DNA from: Cristatella mucedo
Taxonomy: Eukaryota > Bryozoa > Phylactolaemata > Cristatellidae
NCBI GenBank assembly: GCA_009760855.2
Contig: WPIO01000030.1
Location: 3,060,001-3,124,000, forward strand
Length of the DNA: 64,000 nt
Direction of reading: 5' to 3'
Shown one piece after another: positions 22,996 through 35,262 of this stretch; position 1 is the first letter of the stretch, and each line of letters opens with the position of its first letter. The notes below the pieces were generated by a model. That model saw only the letters and a list, made by a program, of their open reading frames with translations. It ran no database searches and was not told where the DNA came from. Made by a program: the position numbers and the translations under genes.

Positions 22996-23176
22996 ATTCA
23001 GAAAATATAATAGTGCTGCTTAGGTTATATGCCAGCAACAAGCATTGCTGCCGGCAGGCTGGTGTGTGATTTGCCTCTCAGAACATGACCTGAGGGCTGT
23101 CATCAATATGCAACATCCCAAATCCAGTTGCAGTCTATTTCTGATAAGGCTAAGCGAATCACACAGTTTCACTTAC

Positions 23177-23467
23177 TGCTAATGATCAACTGGAACTCAA
23201 CAGTGTCCATAACGGTCTGCTCTGCATTGGCGGTGTAGCGCGGGGTAAACGGCTCAGTTGCTGCATAATCTGGATTGTTTGTGGTCAACAAGACATATTC
23301 GTCCGGTGCCTGCTGCTTCTTCCAGACGATGTTATCAGTAGCCTTCCAAAAACCATCCCTGAAAGCCGTACACGTCAAGGTCACGGTCGCTCCCAAGTCC
23401 ACCTGAGGTCCTTGAGTGCTGCTAATCGATAGCTGATACCCTGCTTCGGCCACAGCCAAGAGGGAGG
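23177..23467 (-). CDS. Ig-superfamily exon with signal-peptide remainder (phase 1-1)
   Basis: Minus-strand exon between a pyrimidine-rich acceptor (TTTTTATGCTTGCAG, ending at 23468) and a strong donor (GTAAGT at 23176-23171). It starts and ends in phase 1. It opens with SLLAVAEAGYQL, the hydrophobic end and cleavage region of a signal peptide. The Ig V- or I-set core follows: VTLTCTAF (B-strand Cys), then NIVWKK (C-strand Trp) 14 residues later, then FTPRYTANAE and VEFQLIIS (D and E strands). The F-strand cysteine should lie on the next exon. A phase-1 intron inside the signal peptide would place the initiator on an upstream exon. Alternatively the ATG at 23475-23477 starts the protein, giving a short leader. 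This marks the N-terminal part of a secreted or membrane receptor. Confidence 0.65.
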
Positions 23468-23504
23468 CTGCAAGCATAAAAACTGTATGGCTGCAGTTCA
23501 ACAC

Positions 23505-24830
23505 CTATGACGGTTCATCTGCATTTTACAAACTAAGCAAGGTATGAATTAGCTAAGCCACGACCGTCCTTGCTGCTCAGAGTAAAAGTTTGGCAATATT
23601 TATTTCTGTTGATCAAGCAGAGGTCATCACACCTCCTTCTCCAAAGGAGACACATTGCGGATCCTTTTGGATTTGTTGACCAATCTGGAAGGTCATAATA
23701 GTTGCCAGCTATTTGTGGCAAATGGCTATTTTTTCTGTCCCGGCTGAAACAGCATTACAGTTTAGGAGCTTATACAGAACTAGTGAAGCTAGTGCGAACT
23801 TAAGCCAGCAGTGGTGGGAGAAAGTCACAAAGCTTGCACGGGGATCGATAGTGATTACTAGCTGCAGAAACGATTTCCTTTGTTTAACTTCTATCTGTCG
23901 AGCAGTATCAAAGAGGAAAATAAAGTAACGAACGCGAAATGATGGCAACGCTGTCCGACACTAGTAAAAACTAATAAGTTAGCTTGCTGCGCCACATACT
24001 GTTATTTTTCTATGAGGAGTTCAATTCTATGTGAACCTGAATTTAGATGTCGTGAACAAAGTGATCGTTCATCTTGTGCCGGTTACTGCTGCCGTGAAGC
24101 ATGGAGCTGAGGTCACTTGGGCTGAGAGTGCTGCGGTAATAATTTCTGCTTTAATGGACTACTGTTCTTTAGGTGGCAAATCTGCTTTACAAATCTGGGC
24201 TCGTGCTTGCAATGGCGTCTTCACTACGAGTCATATCAAAGATGGACGACAAAGACGCCAGATGAACAACTGTGTATTTAGATAATTCAGTGGAGACATT
24301 GCATTACATCATAGTGTCAAGCATTATGATGATGTATCAGATCTTCTTGTCAGTTTAAGCTGTTTGCGTTTCGATTACTCATATTTGCGAACAACTAGAA
24401 GCTCCTTCTTTTTCTTACCATGATGTATACCCATCTTATTTTCAGATTATTCCCTTGACATTTGAATTGATGAGTGCAATACCACGATCTCCAAGTACCT
24501 TCATGTCAACCAACTTCGTAAGGCTGCATCGCCATACGGGATGCTTACTGAATCAATGTGTCACTAAAGCGATTCCTGTCTACTCACTTTACTGATTCCC
24601 AGTAACTGAGTTGCTTTGCAATTTTTTTTAAAGTCTGTAACTGATGTATGCTCTGGTAGGAGATATTTTGGGCTTTCCATTCATACTCCTCAGTCTGCTT
24701 AATTGAATAAATACAGCCAAGATTAGGTTAGTGAGACGGTACCAGAAATGTACCCACGCTAGGTTCGGTTGGCTGGCACAGGACGGCTGTAATTTGGTAA
24801 TGGTGACCGGCTAGGCTGGGGTCTGACCTA
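23505..24830. other. No assignable feature
   Basis: Likely 5' flank or first intron of the Ig gene. The first exon was not identified and short ORFs show no domain. Confidence 0.35.
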
Positions 24831-24839
24831 CGGCATGGC

Positions 24840-25507
24840 CAGATGTGCTATGACGAGAGATCACCGGGGCTCTTGGGTAGGAGAAGTTGGCCCAGTAAGT
24901 CGTGGTGCTGGTGGCTCCCGGTCTCGCCGAGCTATGCACCTGGATAGCTGCAGGCGTACTCCGGCGGTCCGACCACGCACGCAAGGCAACGAGTGCCCAA
25001 GGCCCAAGTAGAACTGGATAGCACGCTCTTTGTTGTGATCTGTATATTCCGCGTTCCCAATGTATCCTGTTCGTGACTCCTCCACGTGAGTTGGCGTCTT
25101 TCGGCGGATGCTCTCGACTGCGGTGGACGTCGACTCCGACTAGCCAAGCAGTTACTCAGCCAGCCGGATCTTTTACGGCGTACGCTCGTTCTGTTAGATT
25201 CAGAGTCAGTACAACGACAGAACTGCAGAAGCCGACTGACCAACTAGCTCGTTTGTTCGCCCTTGCAGAGTCGTCTTGCACCCCTTTAGTGTACTTTGTG
25301 TAGGACCTTCCCTGTAGACTTGTTTAGTTCCCCTGTTCTCGTTGGTGCATGCGATACTATAAAGAGGTCTAACGTGACGGCCGCTCTTCTTACCCTAGCT
25401 CAGTGGCATTACGAGCTGCAGTGTGGCCAGAGTATGGTGGGGCTTGGCGCGAAATAGCCTCTGACCCCCGGAGCTTGTCTGCAGAAATAAACTTGGTATT
25501 TTGCAGT
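24840..25507. other. GC-rich block, possibly LTR-retrotransposon remains
   Basis: Clearly richer in G+C than its surroundings and open in several frames. Near its end are a TATA-like ACTATAAAG (about 25358) and an AATAAA (25485) within roughly 130 bp, an arrangement seen in LTRs. The boundaries TGTAGG (about 25300) and TTTTGCA (about 25505) are compatible with TG..CA ends. No duplicate LTR, primer-binding site or pol motif was found. Confidence 0.3.
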
Positions 25508-25850
25508 TGACTTTATAAAAAGTGCCAAAAGGTATTTCTTCTCAGTGTATTGTGTGCACTAATCTCTTGGCGGGAGCCTGGCAAAAATGTTCACTTCAGC
25601 GAAATCACATTGCGTAATTAAAACGATTTCAAAATTATGAATAGATGATGCTGGTGACCTGAACGTCAAGGGAGCTAACGGTTCAGAAGATTTAATGAAG
25701 CCCAGCATGATGCCATAACGGCTGCTAGTGATAACAACTAAAGGAAAAACTAGCTAAAAAATGTATTAAATACCTAGAACTGATCCTTGTGTTTGTTTTC
25801 TTATATTACCGGCCAAGGAATGCCTAAATACAAGTACGAGTCATTGAAAC

Positions 25851-25992
25851 GTCGGCATCATAACTAAGCCTAATTATCACAATGCTAAAGATTAGTATAG
25901 CGTCCTCAGTTATATACCCTAACTAAGCCAAGCTATGATAGTGCTGTAGATTAGTTGGGCTTTCTCAGGTATGCGATAATTATGATGCCGAA
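25851..25992. mobile_element. Small inverted-repeat element with internal duplication (MITE-like)
   Basis: TCGGCATCATAA at 25852-25863 is inverted exactly at 25980-25991 (TTATGATGCCGA). Inside are two diverged direct copies of a unit of about 55 bp, each beginning AACTAAGCC and containing AGATTAGT. Only one copy is in the window, so its family is unknown. Confidence 0.5.
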
Positions 25993-27579
25993 CCGGCATA
26001 ATCAATTTCTCATGAGTAGATGTAAATGGGCCGCAAAGTGCTTAGATAGATGTTATGGCTGGTGTTGTGCACATGCTGGTATCTATCTCTTTGTAATAGA
26101 TATTTGATCTGAAGGACATAAAATTGCATCTAGGGATACGTGCTCTTATTTGTATTCTGCACTGCTATAATTTAAATACCTGAGTGTTTCCATGCGGTTT
26201 GTAATATCTGCTCATTCAATGGTTCAGTGCTTTCTGCGAAAAAACTAAGTGTCTGAAAAGACTAGCACCTACTAGCACGGACAGAGCGTATGGCAGGCAC
26301 ATTACGTTAGTTCAAGTGCTGCTACAGTGCATAAAACAGTCTCACCTGCTGTTTAAGCATTTTACTGAGAGCAATAGACAGGCCTTACCACTAGAATAGT
26401 GGCTGGTTGTGCCAGCGTTTAATAAAGCGACTTGAAATTTTGTGATTTAATCTTGTGCATGCAAGAGCAGTCTTCAGAGCTTGGAAAAAGTGAACCGTAG
26501 ATACAGATGTGGTGCGTACGGCTACGGGTAGGTCTGCATGCGAAATGAGATAGTAAGATGTTATGTCACTGGCAAATCATCCGGACACTCTCCGCATTTG
26601 AAGATGCTGCAATTCACTCAGAACTGGTTCCATTGAGTTTCAGAAGTTAAAGGTTCTACTTGATTACAATAGCAGCCGAAACGAGTCATCTGTAAAAATT
26701 ATTTCAAGGAGCTTTCGACTGGAATTATTTCAAAGGAGTGACAATAGCTATGTTGCTAACCGCAAACCCTACTCTGCTCAGCTCGTGCAGTATATCGTAG
26801 TACCTCTAAGGAATGCTATGCTATTGCAAACGCCAAAGCTAGCCCTATCCTAACGCTCCTGGTAATTTACCAAAGTGCGGATGCCATAGCCATCTGATTA
26901 GGCTGAGCTTCATTCTAGATGGAAATTAACTAAATCGTATGCTATTTAAGCCAAAACAATAGTCGGAGATCAGTCGGAAGCGCTGACTAGTGAGTTTTCG
27001 AACATTTCTTTCGACAGTTTTAGGACCCATATCAAGTGCTAACTTTCTTATTATCCAAAGTAAGTAAAGCCTTTGCTAAATAAATAGTCGTTGCGAGGAA
27101 GATCGAATCACGTTTAGCTGCATAGTTACTGCTGCTCGTGCGTTTCTAGACAAACTGTCGACAACCTAGTCGCAAATCGGCAGGAACTTATGCATTGCAT
27201 CAGGGGCGCCAGCTCAAACAGCCGAATTATGGCGGTTGGTATTATTCACGAGTATGCAATTATGCGACAGTTAATTGCCGATACCATATAAAAAGCCTGC
27301 CCCTGAGATAGGCCGAAAGTAAGGATTAAAGACTCTCGGGGTATTGGCATTGGAGCTACTGTGAGGTCTAGGCCACACAGCCGTTGGTGTACGTCGTGGC
27401 CACTTTTGAACGCCTATAGCCGTCTGCTACTTTTAAATAGATTTGTCTCCATTATGGATACGGAATGGATATACTAAGGTGGGAGCGCTCGTCATCGCTG
27501 CCACGTTTCTGCTACTCCCAGCATACCTGCATGAATTAGTGCAGCGCCTACAAGTAACTAGCTGAACCATGAGCACCTT
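25993..27579. other. No assignable feature
   Basis: AT-rich sequence with no convincing exon or repeat family. Confidence 0.4.
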
Positions 27580-29218
27580 ACAAAAAATCTGTAGTCACGC
27601 CACTTCTCAAGATAGCGACACTAGACAAAGAGAACTTGAGCAACTACCACCCAGTCACCCTTCTACCGTTCTTATCAAAGACACTGGAACGGGTCGTGGC
27701 GGACCAGCTGAACTCACATATCGAAACCTCCCACCTTGCTAGTAATTTCCAGTCTGGCTTTAGAGCTAATCACTCCACAGAGTCAGCATTGCTTAGGGTA
27801 TACAATGACCTACTTAGGAATGCAGACACGGGTAGAGTGTCTCTGCTTGTTTTGCTCGATCTTTCGGCAGCTTTTGATACTATCGATCGCCGAGTTCTTC
27901 TAGAGCGCCTCTCATCTCACCTGGGCATCACTGGAACTGCTCTGCAATTGTTCAGGTCCTATCTCAGTGGGAGACTACAGAGTATTGACATGAATGAACA
28001 AAGATCATCCGAGGGACATCTGAAATATGGGGTACCTCAGGGCTCCGTGCTAGGTCCGGTTCTTTTCACGAGGTATACCCTCCCTCTTGCTGATGTGATT
28101 GCTAAGTACAATCTAGGCTTACACTTCTATGCAGATGACACTCAGTTATCCCTTTTCTTTGATCCCATCCAGTCTTCGAGCACCTCAAATTCTCTCACTC
28201 ACTTGCTGCATGTATTAATGACATCCACACATGGATGGCAGCAATTTTTCTAAAACTAAACGATAATAAAATTAACTTACTAGTTATGGGCAAACCCAGT
28301 GTGATTCATAAATTGGAAAGGCTAATGCTCAAAATTGGCTCTGTCAGCTTATTTACTGTTGAATCAGCTCGAAATCTAGGTGTCGTGCTCCAAAGTGATC
28401 TCTCGTTAGACGACCACATCAGCTCGACATCAAATCTGCCTTCTTTCAGCAACGTAACATTGCTAAAATTTGGGCTTGTTTAGATAAGGATACCACGTCC
28501 AAGTTGGTCCATGCATTCGTGACATCCCGTATCGACTTCTGCAACTTACTGCTTACTGGCCTACCGGTGTGCGATCCGGCAATTGCAGCTGTTGCAAAAC
28601 TCTGCAGCTGGGCTTGTCTGTCGTGAGCGTCGCTGTTGCCACATCACGCCACTTCTCGCCAACCTGCACTGGCTACCAGTCAAGCAACGGATCTACTTCA
28701 AGGTTTTGTCACTCACTTTTAGGTCACTTCATTCTTTGGCTCCTACCTATCTCTCAGATCTACTCCCCACCAGGCGAAGCATCGCACCACCTGCTTTTCG
28801 GAATCCAACAGTCTATCAATACCTCGTACAAATCTCAAATCCTTTGGAGACCGTGCATTTAGTTCGTATGCTCACAAAGCCTGGAACTTCCTCCCGACCA
28901 ACTTGAGAGCATTCCCTGAGTTTACCACATTTAAAAAGAACTTTAAAACACATCTATTTAGGACAGCAGTTAGTGGTTCCGTTTGATTCGTCCTTCGTGT
29001 ACTTATGCCTGCTGACATTGTGCAGGCGGCCACTAACCACATTTGCATGCTGACCCTGTGCATGTCACCCCTAACCATGTTATTCATGTTGTTTATTGGG
29101 CATGATATTAGTCACCATTCAATTGCATTTCCCTTTGCAGCAAATGTAAAGTGCCTAGAAAGAGATTGAGTTCTCTGGGGACGCTTTATCAAGTGCATTA
29201 TTATTATTATATTATTAT
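27580..29218 (+). mobile_element. LINE A copy A6, most complete RT of the family here
   Basis: Runs from the start of the RT domain to the stem-loop and (ATT)n tail at 29198-29218. The first frame (to 28253) holds FLSKTLERVVADQL, FQSGFRANHSTESALL, motif [14 protein letters not shown], motif [11 protein letters not shown] and motif C YADD. A frameshift follows near 28235-28250; the next frame (28235-28483) carries ESARNLGVVLQSDLSLDD, and a further shift precedes the C-terminal block. It is dead but only moderately diverged. The truncation point at the beginning of the RT domain is close to that of LINE B copy B2. Confidence 0.9.
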
Positions 29219-30680
29219 GAGGTTCAGGCTTCACCGGTATTCTTTAGGCATTGGCTCAGACTAGCATCGTGCAAACTCCAACAGCGGCAGTCCAAGTTTG
29301 TATGGTACTATCCTGTGCAAGAAGCGGCAATACAAAGAATGGCTACTGAGAGTCCTCATAAAAGTAAAAATGTGCGATTCGCAGATTCAACGGAGACCTG
29401 TATCGCGTTAGATAATCTGGTTCCGCTACAGCTTCAGGGTTCATACTCACGAACACGGTTATGAATCGCTAGTACCCTAACTCTGATCTAAGAGCTTTAC
29501 CTTTTAAATTAACCTATAGTGAACCAAACTATTACCTACACCACCTTTCGCAATTCAAGGCAATTGATAGTCATCTCCCACTAAAATTGCGACACCTCTG
29601 CTATATTAAATGCATGTAAAATCCCTCAAGCAGCCAGTACTTAATGAGTGCTGAAGGGTACATAAGCGAGCTACTGCTGCTGGCCTCTAGCACTCCTGCA
29701 CCGGATGCATGTGCTGATGAGCAGACTGGTTCTTACGTTCGTTTAGTCGCAAGATACGGGTCACGGGTGACATATTCACCTTCGGAATAAATCTGAATTC
29801 GTTAAATACCTCAGCCTGAGTCGGAGAATTAACCCAAACAATCGTATCCTGGCGCCGACATCATTGTATCACCTATATGAATCGCGTGTCAAGCTTTCGC
29901 CCCCTGTTACAAAAGCTGTAGGCATATTCGACGTATGCACAGCTGAAGTGACTGACTATTTTATGGCTAGCGCTTAGTCCTACAGTGTCACATAATCATA
30001 GATTATGACAAAGCCAGTTTAGAGTTCTAAAGATTCAGGATATGCAAATACTGTAATGACAGTCATTATTTATCAGGTTCAGCAACTGACCGGTCTCGAT
30101 GTCTCTCCTGAAGTATTGCAACCTTCGGCTGTAATAATTAAGCAAGAGACGCACCTAGAATTTAATTGCACCAATGTAAGCTTCGCATGGAAAAATTTCT
30201 TGAGTTCAAAATCCGAATTTCAATATGTGTATTAATTAGTGAAAGAACCCGCCACATTTCAATCTACGACAAACTCGGCGTAGTAATGAGAGGCTGATTT
30301 GATACTTTGAATAATTAAACAAGCAGTTCCGAAACATGGAATGAAGCAGTGCATGCTAATTTATGGCGATTGTACAGAATGAATTTTTTGCATTCTAGGC
30401 GTCATAGTTGAATTCTGCCTGCTCTTATTCTAACTTACTCCAACGCATTCACCCAGTGCAAGACACGATCTGACTTATTCCTGCTTTTTAAAAGTCAAGT
30501 ATGAAACCGTTTTCAATCTCAATTTCTGTCTTTTTGTTATTTTTTGCTTTGGCCACTGGTTGATATTAAGGCCTCAACGGCTCACAATAGTTTGCCAAGT
30601 GTGATCGCTGCAGAGCATATGATATGCCTTATATTTGAGCTTAGCAATGTTCATGAAACTTGGTTAATTCATAATATTAA
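29219..30680. other. No assignable feature
   Basis: AT-rich sequence without a convincing ORF, exon or repeat. Confidence 0.4.
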
Positions 30681-30815
30681 ATAATGATAATAATACATTT
30701 GTTATAGTGCCCTCTGAGAACTCAATCACTGTTTAGGTACTTTACATTTGCTGCAAAGGAAGCATGATCGAATGGTTAGTGGTAGCATGCTTCAATAATA
30801 ACAAGCATAATTCAA
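30681..30815 (-). mobile_element. LINE A 3' end
   Basis: Minus-strand stem-loop and ATT-type tail, with the CTTTGCAGCAAATG block in reverse. About 130 bp retained. Confidence 0.75.
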
Positions 30816-31269
30816 TTCACTGACCACTGTACATAGCAATAGCATGAGATTGTTATCTTCCATTTACTTGTTCTTACATTTCGAGTATCGTTTGCACATC
30901 ACGCAAGGCTATAGCTAAGCCTTAAAACTTACTGGTGTTCTGTACCATACTTCAGATTCGTTAGCATCAGAACTTTCAGCATATATGAGATAGCATTTTT
31001 TAACACACGCGGATACTACGCAGCCAGTATTGGTACCAAGAAAGTGTAATTGAAACCTGGACTGAGGCAGGTGACAATAGGGAGGCTGTAGTGGCAGGCC
31101 GGCCGGCTCGTTCTTTCAAATTAGGTGATGGTAGAGATTTAGCTCCCCCCAGCAACCACTGCCTAGCGCCTTGTATAGGGTATCAACCTGCATCAATACC
31201 TGTGAATAATCTATGCACTCTTAAGTATATTATTACTTTTGAGCGAAATCAGCGATACGGTATGGCTCG

Positions 31270-31646
<377 letters not shown>

Positions 31647-31929
31647 ACGAGTGTGAGTTCGCGCATAAGCATCTGTATTATGTGCATGAACCTGTATTGG
31701 CAGAAGCTACGACTAGTTCTTGCGGCTCATGGAATCAGTGACTGTACTCAAGCATATATACGAAACTGCCAAGCCAGCGGCAAGCCAGCCTAAACTACGT
31801 AGACTGGATGAGGACGGCATTTTCATTCAATTTTGCACGCCCGACAAAGCAAAGACGAAGCTGATGCCCGCATTACTGAGAGATGCAAATCTAAACAGAA
31901 GCTGAATTGCTTCGATATTTGCTTTTCAT

Positions 31930-32760
31930 CTGCTCAGGCAAGCGAGCACGTATCGACCGAGCGGAGCCCCGGGTGCAATTGCAAGAGCTGCAGCATTGAT
32001 CTAGATATGTAGCCTGCAGATCTCGACAAGAGAGTCAATATTTCGAGCAGAAAGGACCTGGCAATGCTTCGACGTCGTTGCAGCTGCCTGTGGGGCTGCC
32101 CATATAGGCCGCCTAAAGACTATGTGATTCCCACTTAGACAAGCCGTCCTAGCTTCACTATATTCCAATACGGCAGGAGGCTCGTCAGCTCAAGCAAAAT
32201 CCCGACGACATCAGGACAGATTGGACGTTCGACGACCTCCACGCCGGGCAATGGGAGAGTGTGGGCGTGGTCTATTGGCTAGTAACCTTTGTCCGGCCGT
32301 GGAATCTGCCAAGCTCCTTGCGGCTCGCAGCGCCTGGCGCAGGCCTGACAGTCAGCAGCCAGCGAGGAGCCGTACTCACCGGCGGCCAGCAGATATAGCC
32401 GGGCTTGGTTCATCTGAACCGTCCGAGTTTCACACCAACGCTAAGCCCGATCCGATAACGGCCGCTTCCCAAGCGAGCCGAGGCACCAAATGAAGGGCCG
32501 GCTAGTGGACCTCAAGCCACGTGATACGACTCGACGATGCTCAGGGCGCGAAGTGGCCACTACGGAGCGTGCGGCTAGCTTTCTATAGCGGTGGACGCCG
32601 GAACAAAGGCTGAGTAAGCAGTGGGGAGCCTGGCGCGACAAAAGGTCGCCCGTGACTGTGCCCGAGTCCGCCTATGGCGAATAAAGCACACGTCGGTCGG
32701 CAAACACACGAGGGCGCGAGGTGAGAGTGTTAGTCCGACCGAATCTAGCTCGTGTCCACA
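31930..32760. other. GC-rich unassigned block
   Basis: Sharp rise in G+C over the background, with open frames on both strands (plus 32221-32493; minus 32441-32641) but no recognisable domain or codon-consistent exon. An AATAAA lies at 32691. It could be part of a transposon or a CpG-rich regulatory region. Confidence 0.35.
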
Positions 32761-32901
32761 CCAGAAAGTGAGACACGGTGTACCCTCTGCTTAATTAGTC
32801 GAATCCTCATTTCCCGCCCCCACTCAGTGTTCCGCGAATGTGACCATTTTGCTCCACCCCTTCCTCCGGATTGACAATGCGCTTCATCGCAAGCTCTAAG
32901 G

Positions 32902-33086
32902 CAGTGGTTCACAACCTTCCCAATGCCGCGACGCTTTAATACAATTCCTCATGTTGTGGCAACCTCAACCATAACATATTGTGTGCAAAATGTGGCAATG
33001 CGTGTTTTCCAATGGCCTTAGGCGACCCCTTTGAAAGGTTCGCTCGACCCCAAAAGGGGTTACGACCCACAGGTTGAGAACCACTG
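32902..33086 (-). mobile_element. SPIN-like hAT MITE, 185 bp, perfect 8-bp target duplication
   Basis: Left end CAGTGGTTCACAACCTTCC, right end CAGGTTGAGAACCACTG. The 8-mer CTCTAAGG lies immediately on both sides (32894-32901 and 33087-33094), an exact target-site duplication of hAT length. Internal blocks match the other copies in reverse. Non-coding, so it must have been mobilised by a transposase from elsewhere. Confidence 0.92.
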
Positions 33087-33241
33087 CTCTAAGGGCTGTG
33101 CCCCACAGCTTACACCTCATCAGTGAACTCACCCGAGATTGCCGTCTCAGGCATCGTCTCCAACTCCGGCAACACGACGGTGAGATTTAGCCAGGCGGCG
33201 ACTGCCTGACACTTTAGTGGCTTAAGATGGCTAGCAATTAC

Positions 33242-33549
<308 letters not shown>

Positions 33550-33571
33550 CTGGTCTAATAAAAGTAAAATA

Positions 33572-33725
33572 AAATCTTGGCTGATTAAACAGCTTTGCCT
33601 GTATAGTGACAGAAGAGCCAGACTGGCTATCAGCACGGCTTGCAGTTGGAAATCACACAACTGCAGGATTCAAACCCACAATTTCAATTGTGAAGAGCGA
33701 GCACTTTCTTTACTTCCTGGGCCTC
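33572..33725 (-). mobile_element. SINE S1
   Basis: Minus-strand B box GGGTTTGAATCCTGC, body and CTGTTTAATCAGC end. The tRNA-like 5' part is diverged. Confidence 0.65.
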
Positions 33726-35179
33726 CACTGCCCAGTAATCCTGCTTACAATCAAAAACAAAGATATTGCCTCCCGGTGCAGTCTTTATCTCATCGTATCG
33801 GTAATATTTCTTTAGTAATTGTATGCGCACTCATTCGAATCTGACTTAGCAGTTTTGCATTGATAAAACGTAGTAATAATAAAGCATCTAATACAGCAAT
33901 ATAGCATCTAAGAAGAACTAATTCACTTCCAGAAGTCCTTTTTTAGGCGTGACAATAATTACAGGAACTCCGTCTTCAATTTCACGGTCATGCAATTTTT
34001 TCGCCAGAAAAGTAGCCATCCTAAATTAAAGTATCACTGTATAGAATATCTATTTTTTGGGGAGCAAAACAGTCTATTTTGTAGAATACATCTACCCTTT
34101 AGATTATCTTGGCAAACGATTGGCAATGAGATGCATATTCTTTGTACTTTTTGTCAGTTTCAGAACAAACAGTCTAATTAAAGGGATGAATTATGGATTG
34201 CCAAACTTGTTGATCCAATATTCTAGTGCCCAGAAATCAAACACTGTACCCGTGAACAATCAAAGACAAATTCCAGTGTTGCAATAAAATGTTTTTCTGA
34301 GTTTCAACTGACCTATTTGTAAGCCCAGCCGTGCTGGTGAGACCACCCTACGGTCAAGCAATGACTCCATACCATAACCTGGGTCGCAAAGTACTCCACT
34401 CTTACATTCAGTCTCATTCTGTATTTTATCTTGCCATAAAATGAGGCACTCGCACAGATTTGATTGCACGGAACTCTTTTAAATCTTGTTTCTCTTTTCT
34501 AGTTGTAGAGTTTGTCATACTCAACGCTTCCGTTCATTTTTGGTAGTTCGGCAGAGTGGCCTCCTTTGTTGCTGATTTTGTTGTCGTTGTCTACGATAGC
34601 TTGGCTGATATTTAGCTGCATATGCTCCTTTTGGTTTTCCACTTCATTGCTTCTGAAATTTGCCTACCCACATTAACAGTCGGAGACCGCAGGTTTATAG
34701 GTACATTTCCGGCGTGAAATTACCCGGAAAACTTCCAGTTGTCTTTGGAGGCTGGTCTGAAAGTTCGCTGAGCTAGCAGGTGAGCCCGCGAAACCAAATA
34801 ATTTTCTGATAAAGCGAACATGAATATATATTTTTGAACTTTTTATTCGTCAGCACTAGATAGCGAATAGGCATTGAGCTGCGTGTAAGGAACGTGCGGA
34901 CATGCCAAAAATCTTCAATATTTATAATAACTAAATATTAAGCGCGTGTGCACGGGACGGGCCGGCGGATACGTGTCCCCTATGTACAGACGGACTATCT
35001 AAGGACTAACTCAAAAATCCAATTTATTGTATATCTTGTAATTGCGCACGCTGTTCACGGTGAGACATCCATGCCGGCCTTTTTCGTGGCCGACTTGAAA
35101 TCGGACCAGTATTCATACATAGTGTTCATACAAGCCTGCTGCCAGGACTTGCGAGAACCATTTTTTCTATTTCTATTCA
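33726..35179. other. No assignable gene
   Basis: A minus-strand segment near 34310-34450 reads ECLILWQDK with a possible GTCAGT donor, weakly Ig-like, but spacing and splice sites are poor, so it is not called. Confidence 0.35.
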
Positions 35180-35262
35180 TATAATAATAATGCGCTTGAA
35201 ATAGCGCCCTCAGAGGACTCAATGTCTTTCTAGGTACTTTAAATTTTGCTGTAAAGGAATTT
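35180..35262 (-). mobile_element. LINE A 3' end
   Basis: Short minus-strand stem-loop and ATT tail (ATAATAATAATGCGCTTG) with little else. Confidence 0.7.

Noticed and set aside
27198-27307. Inverted TCAGGGGC/GCCCCTGA pair as a transposon
   Set aside because: Only 8 bp of inverted match with unrelated interior; likely chance.
34260-34469. Ig exon candidate containing LILWQDK
   Set aside because: Cys-Trp spacing is too short, the acceptor is poor and the donor weak.
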